From the NCBI RefSeq assembly GCF_022347765.1, contig NZ_JAKRFZ010000009.1:168712-232711 (forward strand): a stretch of 64,000 bases of DNA, given 5' to 3'. Shown one piece after another: positions 20,959 through 30,243 of this stretch. Both the position numbers and the translations under genes were made by a program. This DNA comes from Pseudoalteromonas sp. OOF1S-7. GTDB taxonomy: Bacteria; Pseudomonadota; Gammaproteobacteria; Enterobacterales; Alteromonadaceae. How positions within the stretch are numbered: position 1 is the stretch's first letter; every line of letters begins with the position of its first letter. The notes beneath the pieces were generated by a model, which worked only from the letters and a program-made list of their open reading frames with translations, did no database searches and was not told the DNA's origin.

Positions 20959-23112
20959 GTGGTTGTATTCGCTCAGTTTACTTTTGATACCGACAGACTG
21001 GTATTAAACAAAGATCAACAAGTCGTGCCGCTGCGTCCTAAAGTCGGCCAGTTATTGCATTTTTTATTGGCCCGGCCTCACCAGGTAGTCACGCGCGAAG
21101 CTTTACTGGATGCATTGTGGCAGCACGGTGAGTTTCGTGATACCGCGTTGACTCAGAGTATGGCTGAGCTGCGCCAGGCGTTGGGTGATGACGCGCAGCA
21201 ACCCAAGTTCATCCGCACCATACCCCAACAAGGCTATCAATGGGTTTGTCCACTCGTACAACCGCAACGCAACAGACACAGAGCATTATTCCTCGCACTA
21301 CTGAGTGCCATTATTCTGGCGGGGGGGGTTGTATTTGGTCATATCAGTCAGCCAGTTTCGAAGCCTGTCACAGAGCAGGTGATACTCCCTGCTTTGACTA
21401 TTTTGCCACTAACTAACGATACCGGTGTGGCTGCCAATGCCTGGTGGGGTTATGCATTGAATTCGGCGTTGACGACGCGCTTGCAATCCGATTACCAGCT
21501 GATCCCAGCTGCTCAGTTGATCAAAGGGCAGAACAGCAAACAGATTGAGCTCATCTTATCCCGCCAGCAACAACGCTATGTGCTGACAGTCAGTACGGCG
21601 CAGCAGCAGCGAAAAATTGTGGTTGAGCAGCTCGATATGGGATTTGAAGAAGTGGCCGAGCAGGTCATTGCGGCACTGATGCTCTTGCCCGACGGGCAGA
21701 GTAGTGCAGTGATGCAGTCAGATCTGATTGCATCACAGGACTACTATCGAGGATTACAGGCACTGGATGAGCAGGGGAATAAGCTGGCGAGAGCTTATTT
21801 TGAGGCGGCGCTGATCCAGCATCCACAGCATTTGGCTGCCCAACTCGAACTGGCACGTATTGCCTGGCAGCAGGGGGAGTTAGGTCAGGCCCGAAGGTTT
21901 TTTGCTGACATGGATCTCACTGCTGCAGAGCCTGCGATACAGGTACGTTACCATTTATATCTGGCAGAGTTTAACAAGGCGCTGGGCCATTATGAGCAGG
22001 CACAGCTAGCGGTGCAGCAGGGCCTTAACCTGGCGCAACGTCATCAGCTACTGGAGCAGCTGGCAACGGCGTATCAATTACAGGCCGATCTGTCCTGGCT
22101 TTCCCAGCAGTGGGAAGCATACAGCAAGGCGCTGAATTCGGCTGATGTGCTGATCGGCAGTCATACTCTGGGTTACCGGGATGCGCAGCGTGCTTTTTAT
22201 CTGGCTAACCCGCCCGCCGCCGGGCCCGAAGCAAAGCGCCTGCTAGATCTCTCGCGCAGTCAGCAAGTGCTGCAACGCACGGTGAGAATTTACCGGCAAT
22301 CGCCTCAGCGCAATTTACTGGCACGGACCTTATTTGCCTATGGACAGAACTATCTGGTGCCGGTGACTGAGAGTGAACCAAGTCTGCTGGAGGCGCTGGA
22401 GATTGCATCAGATCTGGGTGATGATTATTTAAGAAAGCAAATACTTACTTACCTAGGGTTTTACTATATTCAGCTTCATCAGGGAGAAAAGGCACTGGCT
22501 TACCTGGTACAGGCTGACCCAGACCCCCAGTTTGTTCCTCAGTATGAGCTACACTGGCTGTTACGTGGCATGGCCATTATGGATGGTGCACTTAATCGTG
22601 ATGGTGCGCCGGGGTTAACCACAGCCATAAAGACTTTTGAAGAGTTGCTGGGCTGGGAAAAGGTATCCACAATCACCGCGGCACACGCAAATTTGATGCT
22701 GGGATGGAGTTTGATCAAACAAGGTGAATTGGCACGGGCTGAAGAGTATGTGATGCGTGCACAGGGGGTATACCAGCAACTGGGCCTGGTCGATACCCTG
22801 AGCTATGCCCGCTACACTCGCATGTATATTCACCTGCAGCGTGGCGAGGCCCGGCGGGCACTGGCACTACTGCCCGTCCCCGAGCAAGCCAGTCATCTGG
22901 AATTACTGTATGGTGCGGCAGCGGCCTGGCTGGTTCAGGATCATGTGCTGTCAGAGCAGTTGAGTGAGCAACTCGCTATCCGCCCTAACAGCGAAGCTTT
23001 GCTTAACCAGTTGACCGGGATCAGGGCGGCGCCTAAGCCGTCATTTGATCTGGCCAGTGTTATGCTTGACAAACCTTACAGCGTATATTGTCAGAGCAGC
23101 TGGGCGCTATAA
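20959..23112 (+). CDS. ToxR/CadC-like membrane regulator with a TPR-like periplasmic part
   Basis: I choose the GTG at 20959, which has AAGGA eight bases upstream; another GTG 42 bp earlier is possible. The 717-residue product has an OmpR-type winged helix at about 7-98 (TREALLDALWQHGEFRD, TIPQQGYQWVCPL), a membrane helix at about 109-128, and a long periplasmic region rich in helical Ala/Leu/Gln repeats that resemble tetratricopeptide repeats. The architecture matches CadC-type one-component regulators. Target and signal are unknown. Its stop overlaps the convergent gene at 23107 by 6 bp. Confidence 0.8.
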   Translation: MVVFAQFTFDTDRLVLNKDQQVVPLRPKVGQLLHFLLARPHQVVTREALLDALWQHGEFRDTALTQSMAELRQALGDDAQQPKFIRTIPQQGYQWVCPLVQPQRNRHRALFLALLSAIILAGGVVFGHISQPVSKPVTEQVILPALTILPLTNDTGVAANAWWGYALNSALTTRLQSDYQLIPAAQLIKGQNSKQIELILSRQQQRYVLTVSTAQQQRKIVVEQLDMGFEEVAEQVIAALMLLPDGQSSAVMQSDLIASQDYYRGLQALDEQGNKLARAYFEAALIQHPQHLAAQLELARIAWQQGELGQARRFFADMDLTAAEPAIQVRYHLYLAEFNKALGHYEQAQLAVQQGLNLAQRHQLLEQLATAYQLQADLSWLSQQWEAYSKALNSADVLIGSHTLGYRDAQRAFYLANPPAAGPEAKRLLDLSRSQQVLQRTVRIYRQSPQRNLLARTLFAYGQNYLVPVTESEPSLLEALEIASDLGDDYLRKQILTYLGFYYIQLHQGEKALAYLVQADPDPQFVPQYELHWLLRGMAIMDGALNRDGAPGLTTAIKTFEELLGWEKVSTITAAHANLMLGWSLIKQGELARAEEYVMRAQGVYQQLGLVDTLSYARYTRMYIHLQRGEARRALALLPVPEQASHLELLYGAAAAWLVQDHVLSEQLSEQLAIRPNSEALLNQLTGIRAAPKPSFDLASVMLDKPYSVYCQSSWAL

Positions 23113-23868
23113 TGGAAAAGGAGGTACCTGATTTGCCCGGTAGATCACTTTGCCCTGGCTGTCTTGCACTAACCAGTATGGCAACTCAGTCACTTCAAAG
23201 CGACTAAATAGCTGGTTGTGGCTATCAAAGACGACTTCATGATTGACTTTAAAGCGCTCTTGATAGGCTTTGGCCTGAGCTTGATCGACATAAAAAGGTT
23301 TGATCACGGTTACCACCGGATGGTCGATCGTTGCAGCCAGGCGATTATTTTGCGTGATGCGTTGTGTACAGTCTGGTATGTGCTGAAATGGACACAAGCT
23401 GTCACTAAAAAATAGTACCCGCAAGCCAGTCTCGGGTCTGGCAGGGTCAAACTGCTGTCCGGACAAGGTATGAAGTGCTTTACCTTCCGTAGAGGTGGCA
23501 ACGTGTGCATCTGCTGGCATAGTGCCCAACACTTCTCGCTGCTGTACTTTTCCGTCCTCGACCACCAGTCGGTAGGGGGTTTGTCTTACACCATAGCGGA
23601 TCGCCAGCTGGTTGAGCTTATCTATTTTCAGGCCATTATAGGCCGGAAACTGTGCAATAAACTGATCTACACTGGGTTTATCTATGTTGATGTCCGGGTG
23701 AATAAACTGGCGTTCGATTTTGGGATGCGGCTTGGGCAGGGCGGTTAGCTGCGCGTATTCATCCCAGATGTTGATAAAAATATATTCGGTCGGTGCGGCC
23801 GTTGCACACAGACTGAGCATCAATATGGCGAGGTTGAGCAATAGGGTGATCGGGTTTAGCAATTTCAT
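23107..23868 (-). CDS. Secreted thioredoxin-fold protein of unknown function
   Basis: This 253-residue protein has a signal peptide (about 1-24). Two stretches resemble thioredoxin folds: residues 27-118, with a cis-Pro-like TPYRLVVEDG but no CxxC, and residues 148-250, with Cys159 and Cys167 (LCPFQHIPDC) and a second cis-Pro-like LPYWLVQD. The two Cys are separated by seven residues rather than the usual two. It overlaps the TlpA-like gene by 4 bp (ATGA) and ends the operon, so it probably handles periplasmic thiols together with the other two products. Exact role is not known. Confidence 0.6.
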   Translation of the reverse strand: MKLLNPITLLLNLAILMLSLCATAAPTEYIFINIWDEYAQLTALPKPHPKIERQFIHPDINIDKPSVDQFIAQFPAYNGLKIDKLNQLAIRYGVRQTPYRLVVEDGKVQQREVLGTMPADAHVATSTEGKALHTLSGQQFDPARPETGLRVLFFSDSLCPFQHIPDCTQRITQNNRLAATIDHPVVTVIKPFYVDQAQAKAYQERFKVNHEVVFDSHNQLFSRFEVTELPYWLVQDSQGKVIYRANQVPPFPL

Positions 23869-24329
23869 GGCTGTGTTCCTTGTTGTTGTGGAGCCAGGTG
23901 TTGTTTGAGCTCATCGGTCATCAACGCACTACGGTAGATCTCTGTACCATTGGCATCGAGCAGAATATGCTGAGGTGTGCCGGTTACCTGGTACTGGCGA
24001 GTAATCGCGCCGGTGCTATCAAATACAGTGGGAAACTGATAGCCATATCGGTTTAAATAGGTTTTCACCCCCTCGACGGTCTGGTTAAAGCCCACATTCA
24101 CGGTGATAACCTGGTAACGACCCTGGCTATTTTCATACGTTTGCTGAAGCAATGGCATTTCTTCGACACAGTAAGCGCACCAGGTAGCCCAGAATTTTAG
24201 ATACGTCACTTTATTGGTGCTGGATACGGCCTGGCCCTCCACTGTTGCTGCCTGTAAAGGGGGGTAGGATTTAGCCGTGGCCGTTGCTGACAGCGCCAGC
24301 AATATTGCACCAGTGATGAATTTATTCAT
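23865..24329 (-). CDS. TlpA/ResA-like thiol-disulfide oxidoreductase
   Basis: This 154-residue periplasmic thioredoxin-like protein has a signal peptide (1-19) and the active site WCAYC (Cys51, Cys54) in FWATWCAYCVEEMP, with the cis-Pro segment TGTPQHILLD. Such proteins reduce disulfides in periplasmic substrates such as apocytochrome c, with electrons from a CcdA/DsbD partner. The partner gene lies 15 bp upstream. Both together suggest a dedicated reductive pathway, but the substrate is unknown. Confidence 0.87.
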   Translation of the reverse strand: MNKFITGAILLALSATATAKSYPPLQAATVEGQAVSSTNKVTYLKFWATWCAYCVEEMPLLQQTYENSQGRYQVITVNVGFNQTVEGVKTYLNRYGYQFPTVFDSTGAITRQYQVTGTPQHILLDANGTEIYRSALMTDELKQHLAPQQQGTQP

Positions 24330-24344
24330 AATGTAGTCCTTGCG

Positions 24345-25013
24345 TTATAGCCAGCTTTTACCGGCCTGAATGAGAAAATATTGCGCCATAATAAGCAGTA
24401 ACAGTGCGCTGACAGTGGATATGTGGTTGAGCCATGAGCCTGCACGGGGCAATCGATTTAGTAATTGGCTGCTCAGACCGGCCACTAGCAGCAAGGTGCT
24501 CATGCCCACTGCAAAACTGAATAGTAAAAGGGCACCGAAAACAAGATGCTGGCTGGAGGCCACAAACAGTAATAAGCCACCGAGTACCGGTGAAGTGCAC
24601 GGTGCTGCGACCAGTGCACTGGCCATGCCCATCCAAAGAGGGCTCAGTGTGGCCTGAAAGCTGAGCCCTGGCAGGCGCGGAAAAGCGAGCCAGCCCTTGT
24701 TCACCAGAGCCAGATAAATAAGCAGGTTGGCAAAAGCAACCTGTATCCAGGGGTTAGATGCAACCACGCCAAACAAGCTACCACTCCAGGCCGCAATGCC
24801 ACCCAGCAGAGCATAGATTGCGGCAAAACCAAGACAGTACTGAAGTGGTGCCAGCTGAGCGCGGTACTTGGTCATGGTTGCCAGCGTAATGGGTAGCAAC
24901 GGATAAACGCAGGGCGTAAAGCTGGTGAGTACACCGCTTAATAATGCCAGAGGAAGTAGCCACCAGCTGAGATGCGGTGTGCTTAATGCGTCTAACAGGG
25001 GGACTTCAAACAT
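24345..25013 (-). CDS. CcdA/DsbD-type transmembrane electron carrier
   Basis: The 222-residue protein has about six membrane helices. Two Cys pairs of the family are reduced to the conserved Cys35 in SFTPCVYPLLPIT and Cys139 in VAAPCTSPVLGG, the pair that passes electrons across the inner membrane in CcdA and the DsbD central domain. It lacks the soluble domains of full DsbD. It is the first gene of the operon with the TlpA-like and Trx-like proteins, fitting electron transfer from cytoplasmic thioredoxin to them (inference from family). Confidence 0.87.
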   Translation of the reverse strand: MFEVPLLDALSTPHLSWWLLPLALLSGVLTSFTPCVYPLLPITLATMTKYRAQLAPLQYCLGFAAIYALLGGIAAWSGSLFGVVASNPWIQVAFANLLIYLALVNKGWLAFPRLPGLSFQATLSPLWMGMASALVAAPCTSPVLGGLLLFVASSQHLVFGALLLFSFAVGMSTLLLVAGLSSQLLNRLPRAGSWLNHISTVSALLLLIMAQYFLIQAGKSWL

Positions 25014-25136
25014 ACTGTTTCGCTGACTTGTTAAGATGGCAAGTAGCGTGCAATATGGGCCTAAGTTTTCCTATCAAAGTGGCCTAAAACCGATCTCAAA
25101 TTATATCAAAATATTGATTTAAATAATTAAATTTAA

Positions 25137-25270
25137 TGAGACTGTGAGACTGTGAGACTGTGAGACTGTGAGACTGTGAGACTGTGAGACTGTGAGACTG
25201 TGAGACTGTGAGACTGTGAGACTGTGAGACTGTGAGACTGTGAGACTGTGAGACTGTGAGACTGTGAGAC
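25137..25270. repeat. Perfect 8-bp tandem repeat array (about 17 copies)
   Basis: The unit TGAGACTG is repeated without error for 134 bp (16.75 copies). It lies in the 335-bp gap between yidC (stop at 25349) and the CcdA-like gene (start at 25013), about 124 bp upstream of the latter's ATG. No frame or RNA gene is seen. The gap also holds the yidC terminator. Perfect short tandem arrays usually change copy number by slippage. Confidence 0.98.
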
Positions 25271-25299
25271 CGATATGCCGTTTGGTGTTATCACGAGCA

Positions 25300-25327
25300 T
25301 AAAAAAACGGCCCGCGATGGACCGTTT
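25300..25327 (-). terminator. Terminator after yidC
   Basis: On the minus strand the stem AACGGTCC / GGGCCGTT (one G-T pair) is followed by a T7 tract, 22 bp after yidC. Confidence 0.85.
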
Positions 25328-25348
25328 CTTGTTTATCTATATCCGGTA

Positions 25349-26980
25349 TTACCCGCGGACCTTCATGCCCTTTTTCTCCATACCACGATAGATGTAAAGC
25401 ATCTGGGCAATTGAGATCAGGTTAGAGACCAGCCAGTACAGCACCAGACCAGACGGGAACCAGATAAAGAACACAGAGAAGATAACCGGCATCCAGGTCA
25501 TCATCTTTTGTTGCATTGGATCAGTCACTGTCATAGGTTGCAGCTTCTGAGTTAGAAACATACTGGCACCAAACAGAACAGGCAGTACATAGTAAGGGTC
25601 TTTTGAAGACAAGTCTGTCAGCCACAGTATAAACTCGGCATGGCGTAGCTCAGTTGATTCCAGGAATACATAGAACAGCGCCAGGAAGATAGGCATTTGC
25701 AGTAACAGCGGGAAGCAGCCACCCATAGGGTTTACTTTTTCTTTACGGTACATCTCCATCGTAGCTTGGCCAAACTTCTGGCGGTCATCACCATAGCGCT
25801 CTTTCAGTGCCTGCATTTTTGGCTGCAGCATACGCATTTTTGCCATAGAGGTGTATTGCGCTTTGGTCAGTGGGTAAAGCAACGTCTTGACGATTAGGGT
25901 AATCGCAATGATAGCCAGACCCCAGTTACCGATAATGCTATACAAGAACTTCAGCAGGTTTAGCAGCGGCTGTGAGATAAACCATAGCCAACCATAGTCG
26001 ACCGTGAGGTCCAGATCGCTATGTATTGCTTCTAATGCATCCATATCTTTTGGACCCATGTAGTAGGTCGCGGTCAGCTGTGCCGTACCGTTCCCCTGAA
26101 TATTGGTTGCTTCGCCTTTCGCTCCTATGATGCTGTTGTTATTACGCAGCGAGCTGTAAATGGTGTTGTTTGTTTCCTGACCTGGTACCCAGGCACTGAC
26201 AAAGTAATGCTGGATAAAGGCGATGTAACCACCCTGGGTGTTCTTGTTCAGGTTGGCATCAGCCATATCCGAAAACGAGTATTTCTCGTAAGGTTCGTCG
26301 CTGGTGCCATAAGCTGCGCCCAGATAAGTCTGGTCAACCATGCTGCCTTTTTCTTGTACTGTGCGCTTGATTTGAGTGTACAGCTGCACCTGAACTGGAT
26401 CCGCAGTTGGGTTGGTCACATCGTATTGTAGTGCCACATCATACTGACCCGGTTTGAATACGAAGGTTTTACTGAACTGTACCCCTTTGCTGTCGACATA
26501 GGTCAGCGGTACGCGCAGCTCATCACCGTTCAGCGTGTAACTGGTCTGAGCGCTTTGATAGACCGGACGACCCTGGCTTGAAGCATCCGGGCCATTCAGG
26601 CCAATCAAACCACTTTGAGCGAAGTACTGTTTACCTTCAAACTCACCCAATAACAGGTAAGGCTGGTCGCTGCCATGGGTTTCGGCGTGTTGTAGTAATT
26701 TCGCCTCAACAATGTCACCCCCACGGGTGTCGATTTTCACTGCCAGTACATCGGTGGTTACCGAAATGACTGAGCGAGTAGCCACAGTGGCCTGCATTGG
26801 CACATCAGCCTGACTGGAAGCCGGTACGTCGGCCTGGTCATTGTTTGCGGGGCCGGCCACTTGTTGTGTGACGGCACTGGTATCAGCATTGGCTGCGGTT
26901 TGTTCCTTTGACCACTCAGTGAAGAGTAAAAAGGTAACCAGCAGCAAGCCGATAAATAAAAACGTGCGTTGCGATTCCAT
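25349..26980 (-). CDS. yidC: Membrane protein insertase YidC
   Basis: YidC (543 residues; E. coli 548) inserts proteins such as the ATP synthase c subunit into the inner membrane. There is an N-terminal membrane anchor (about 6-22), a large periplasmic beta domain, and a C-terminal five-helix core starting GNWGLAIIAITLIVKTLLYP with the hydrophilic-groove Arg equivalent nearby, then YPLTKAQYTSMAKM and NPMGGCFPLLLQMPIFLALF. The tail ends in Lys/Arg. It follows yidD by 8 bp. Confidence 0.98.
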   Translation of the reverse strand: MESQRTFLFIGLLLVTFLLFTEWSKEQTAANADTSAVTQQVAGPANNDQADVPASSQADVPMQATVATRSVISVTTDVLAVKIDTRGGDIVEAKLLQHAETHGSDQPYLLLGEFEGKQYFAQSGLIGLNGPDASSQGRPVYQSAQTSYTLNGDELRVPLTYVDSKGVQFSKTFVFKPGQYDVALQYDVTNPTADPVQVQLYTQIKRTVQEKGSMVDQTYLGAAYGTSDEPYEKYSFSDMADANLNKNTQGGYIAFIQHYFVSAWVPGQETNNTIYSSLRNNNSIIGAKGEATNIQGNGTAQLTATYYMGPKDMDALEAIHSDLDLTVDYGWLWFISQPLLNLLKFLYSIIGNWGLAIIAITLIVKTLLYPLTKAQYTSMAKMRMLQPKMQALKERYGDDRQKFGQATMEMYRKEKVNPMGGCFPLLLQMPIFLALFYVFLESTELRHAEFILWLTDLSSKDPYYVLPVLFGASMFLTQKLQPMTVTDPMQQKMMTWMPVIFSVFFIWFPSGLVLYWLVSNLISIAQMLYIYRGMEKKGMKVRG

Positions 26981-26988
26981 AACAGCTC

Positions 26989-27321
26989 TTATTTCTCGTG
27001 TTGTTTATCTTGCGTTGATTTAGCAGGCACGGGATCAGACCCGCCTGCACTTAAAGGGTGACATTTTAATATGCGTTTAAGCGCTAACCAACTCCCTTTT
27101 GCAATTCCATGTAAATTAATTGCCTGAATTGCGTAATGAGAGCAGGTGGGTGTAAAGCGACAGTGTGGTCCCAACAGCGGACTGATAAATTGCTGATAAA
27201 TACGGATCACACCTAATAGCAGTGTTTTGATCAGCCTCTGGCATACCTTAAATGGCCACCGGATCCACGTTCTACATTGCTGCCTCAGGCGCGATGATAG
27301 TGTGGAAGGGGAGTGATTCAT
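26989..27321 (-). CDS. yidD: Membrane protein insertion efficiency factor YidD
   Basis: The core [18 protein letters not shown], then [12 protein letters not shown] and [15 protein letters not shown], is diagnostic for the YidD family with its conserved Cys residues. I start at the ATG at 27321 (110 residues); the family is usually near 85, so the true start may be further in, and a TTG at 27348 is also open. YidD assists YidC. Unlike many relatives it does not overlap rnpA; 237 bp without a visible gene separate them. Confidence 0.9.
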   Translation of the reverse strand: MNHSPSTLSSRLRQQCRTWIRWPFKVCQRLIKTLLLGVIRIYQQFISPLLGPHCRFTPTCSHYAIQAINLHGIAKGSWLALKRILKCHPLSAGGSDPVPAKSTQDKQHEK

Positions 27322-27558
27322 GATGATGCCGTCAGAACTGATAACCAATTCCCAAAAAACTGCGGAAAATTGGCGATTAAAAGGTGAGCTAACTTTACCT
27401 TATCGGGGTCAAAATAGCCATTGAGCACCATGCGATTTTAGCGAAATCACAATAAGTTGAACTCGATTAATCGTTGAGTCACTGCCGCGTATGATGGAAC
27501 TGAATAAATTGTAGCGAGCATGGCCGATGCGGGACGGGATAAGTCGCGACACTTGCTT

Positions 27559-28008
27559 TTATTTATCGTTCTGTTTAGTCGGTTTGGGATTTCGTTGCTT
27601 AGACGCTGGGCGCTTTTTACCCTGGCGTTTATGTGGTGGTGGCTTAGGAGCACCTGGTTTACAGCGCTCATTCACTTTACGCCATAATTTTGCCAGTTGT
27701 TTGCTGAGCTCTTCATTGGTTTGCTCGTCTACGCCGGTTTTGACCATCAGTACAATATCAATATTGTCCAGTTTATGACGGTTTAGGCGAAAGCTTTCAC
27801 GGGCAAGACGTTTAATGCGATTGCGTTGGCAGGCTTTTTTACAGCGTTTTTTAGCCACGGTCAGTCCCAGACGTGGATGTCCAACATCATTGGGTTTAGC
27901 TAAGAGTGTAAAATAAGGCGTTGCTGCGCGAGCGGGTTCGTTAAATACTCGGGAGTAATGCGAGGGAGTTAACAGACGTAACTCCCTGCTGAAGCTAAAG
28001 TCTTCCAC
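27559..28008 (-). CDS. rnpA: Ribonuclease P protein component with basic C-terminal tail
   Basis: RnpA (149 residues) helps the catalytic RNA process tRNA 5' ends. The RNR-type motif is CQRNRIKRLARESFRL near 60-75 and the N-terminus has RELRLLTPSHYSRVF. The start is GTG at 28008, 7 bp from rpmH. About 30 residues rich in Lys, Pro, Arg and Gln follow the normal end (E. coli RnpA has 119), an added basic tail of unknown role. Confidence 0.95.
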   Translation of the reverse strand: MEDFSFSRELRLLTPSHYSRVFNEPARAATPYFTLLAKPNDVGHPRLGLTVAKKRCKKACQRNRIKRLARESFRLNRHKLDNIDIVLMVKTGVDEQTNEELSKQLAKLWRKVNERCKPGAPKPPPHKRQGKKRPASKQRNPKPTKQNDK

Positions 28009-28015
28009 TTATATA

Positions 28016-28150
28016 TTAAGCAGAAAGTACTTTACGGCCTCTAGCACGACGACGCGCTAGTACTTTACGGCCATTCTTCGTTGCCATACGTGCACGGAAA
28101 CCGTGAGTACGCTTGCGTTTTAGAACGCTAGGTTGAAAAGTTCTTTTCAT
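28016..28150 (-). CDS. rpmH: 50S ribosomal protein L34
   Basis: The 44-residue product begins [18 protein letters not shown] and ends [12 protein letters not shown], the near-invariant L34 sequence. It is the first gene of the rpmH-rnpA operon and is divergent from dnaA, as in most bacteria. Confidence 0.98.
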   Translation of the reverse strand: MKRTFQPSVLKRKRTHGFRARMATKNGRKVLARRRARGRKVLSA

Positions 28151-28231
28151 AACTAATCCATCCGATCGGTTAAAGTTTAAAACATCCTATGCAGGTCGCG
28201 ATCCTGGCACAGGTGCCATTGCGAGCGCGAG

Positions 28232-28260
28232 ATATTAATGCCGCGGCGTAGGAAAGTCAA
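28232..28260 (-). promoter_or_regulatory. Promoter of rpmH-rnpA
   Basis: On the minus strand TTGACT (28255-28260), a 17-bp spacer and TAATAT (28232-28237) are followed by a GC-rich discriminator, as expected for a strong growth-regulated ribosomal promoter. Confidence 0.75.
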
Positions 28261-28830
28261 TCATAATCGCGCCATCAAGCATAGATTTTAGCCAGAAATA
28301 ACAAAAAACGGTCATTGTGGCTGTTATCCCTTGAGGTAAACGCATTGCATTATACCTTTATAGTGACAATAGTGGGATCAAAATCCGTGAATTTACGATC
28401 CAGATTGTGCGATGAGATCGGATCCGATCTGTGTATGTGAATGTGATCAACTCAGATCAGGCTAAATGAGGGTTTTCCACATGGCCTGGGTGAAAAGTGG
28501 CAACATCCTCTGGAAAACTTAAAATGATCGTGTTTTTTAGATGAGATCCTGGCGTATTTTTGCTAAGATCAGTAAACAAGGTGAAAAATAAAATATCAAC
28601 AAAAACAAGTGGATACATTTGTTTCTAGGAAAGATCCTGAATTTTAAAAAAGTCAATATTGATGTTGTGGATAAGATCCCCTCATAATACCCGGCTTCCA
28701 CCTATGTATTTATGATAATAAACAAGCATTTCCGTCGATCCTTTGGATTAGCTGTGTATAACCTTGTTGGTAATTCTGGCGATATCCTGAGTTTTTATGT
28801 ACGGGAATATTAACTATTTCGGAGTGCGAC
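28261..28830. promoter_or_regulatory. dnaA control region with GATC sites and DnaA boxes
   Basis: No gene is visible in this gap. It holds one perfect strong DnaA box TGTGGATAA (28666-28674), one TGTGTATAA box (28753-28761) and a near-match TTTTCCACA (28473-28481), and roughly a dozen GATC sites. A possible promoter is TTGATG (28659-28664) with CATAAT (28683-28688), spacer 18, with the perfect box between the two elements, as expected for repression by DnaA. GATC clustering resembles oriC, see findings. Confidence 0.75.
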
Positions 28831-30234
28831 GTGTATCTGTCGGTTTGGCAAAGTTGTTTATATGTTTTGCAGGATGAGCTGCCTTCACAGCAGTTCAATA
28901 TGTGGGTGCGACCACTACAAGCAGAAAGTACCGAAGATACCTTGACCATCTATGCGCCAAATCGATTTGTTTTGGACTGGGTGAGAGAAAAGTATTTAAA
29001 CCGCATCAGCGAGCTGCTGACGGAGATATGCGGTGATGAAGCGCCAGAACTGCGGTTTGATGTAGGCAGTAAACCCATTGGTGCAATCAATAATGCTCCC
29101 GCTTCTGGTGAGAGTGGCCAAAGCGCCCAGGCCGGAAGCGTTGCCAAGCCGGCTGCATCACCGGCGGGTGCCCCAAGTACGGCTAAAGTTGAACCAGCCC
29201 CTAAATCCGGGGTGAAATCCAACATCAAAGAAAACTATACCTTTGATAACTTTGTTGAGGGTAAGTCTAACCAGTTAGCCAAGGCGGCTGCGACCCAGGT
29301 TGCTGATAATCCGGGGTCGGCGTTTAACCCTGTCTTTATATATGGTGGCACCGGGCTGGGTAAAACTCACCTGTTGCATGCCGTTGGTAACGGCATCATA
29401 GATAAAAAGCCGGACGCAAAAATTGTTTATATGCATTCCGAGCGGTTTGTTCAGGACATGGTTAAGGCATTACAAAATAACGCCATTGAAGAATTTAAGC
29501 GTTACTATCGCAGTGTCGATGCCTTGATGATCGATGACATTCAGTTTTTTGCCAACAAAGAGCGATCCCAGGAAGAGTTTTTTCACACCTTTAATGCTTT
29601 ATTAGAGGGGAATCAGCAGATCATTCTGACATCGGACAGATATCCAAAAGAAATTGAAGGGGTTGAAGATCGACTTAAGTCTCGTTTTGGCTGGGGCCTG
29701 ACGATTGCCATTGAGCCGCCTGAACTGGAAACCCGTGTTGCGATTCTGATGAAAAAGGCACAGCAGAGTAATATTAACTTGCCGCATGAAGTGGCCTTTT
29801 TCATTGCTAAAAAACTGCGCTCCAATGTGCGTGAGCTGGAAGGGGCATTAAACCGGGTGATCGCCAATGCCAATTTTACAGGACGTCCGATATCTATCGA
29901 GTTCGTAAAAGAAGCACTGCGCGACCTGCTGGCATTGCAGGATAAGTTAGTTACCATCGACAATATTCAGCGCACCGTGGCTGAATACTACCGTATTCGT
30001 GTTTCAGATTTACTATCAAAACGCCGTAGCCGTTCGGTAGCCCGTCCAAGACAGGTTGCAATGGCGTTGTCCAAAGAGCTGACTAACCACAGCTTACCTG
30101 AGATTGGTGATGCTTTTGGCGGGCGTGACCACACTACCGTGTTGCATGCATGCCGTAAAGTCAAAGCGCTGCGTGATGAAAGTCATGAAGTAAAAGAAGA
30201 TTATCAAAACCTGATCCGAACATTGTCGTCTTAA
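28831..30234 (+). CDS. dnaA: Chromosomal replication initiator DnaA
   Basis: DnaA (467 residues) binds oriC and melts it. The start is the GTG at 28831, giving [20 protein letters not shown], which aligns with the E. coli start. Domain I is at 1-85, a variable Ala/Pro/Ser linker at 86-130, the AAA+ domain has Walker [10 protein letters not shown] (near 171-179) and Walker [10 protein letters not shown], and domain IV ends with the DNA-binding signature [14 protein letters not shown]. It leads dnaA-dnaN-recF-gyrB. Confidence 0.98.
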   Translation: MYLSVWQSCLYVLQDELPSQQFNMWVRPLQAESTEDTLTIYAPNRFVLDWVREKYLNRISELLTEICGDEAPELRFDVGSKPIGAINNAPASGESGQSAQAGSVAKPAASPAGAPSTAKVEPAPKSGVKSNIKENYTFDNFVEGKSNQLAKAAATQVADNPGSAFNPVFIYGGTGLGKTHLLHAVGNGIIDKKPDAKIVYMHSERFVQDMVKALQNNAIEEFKRYYRSVDALMIDDIQFFANKERSQEEFFHTFNALLEGNQQIILTSDRYPKEIEGVEDRLKSRFGWGLTIAIEPPELETRVAILMKKAQQSNINLPHEVAFFIAKKLRSNVRELEGALNRVIANANFTGRPISIEFVKEALRDLLALQDKLVTIDNIQRTVAEYYRIRVSDLLSKRRSRSVARPRQVAMALSKELTNHSLPEIGDAFGGRDHTTVLHACRKVKALRDESHEVKEDYQNLIRTLSS

Positions 30235-30243
30235 GGGCCTAGT

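Noticed and set aside
25137..25270. CRISPR array
   Set aside because: The unit is 8 bp with no spacers and no cas genes are nearby. It is a simple tandem repeat.
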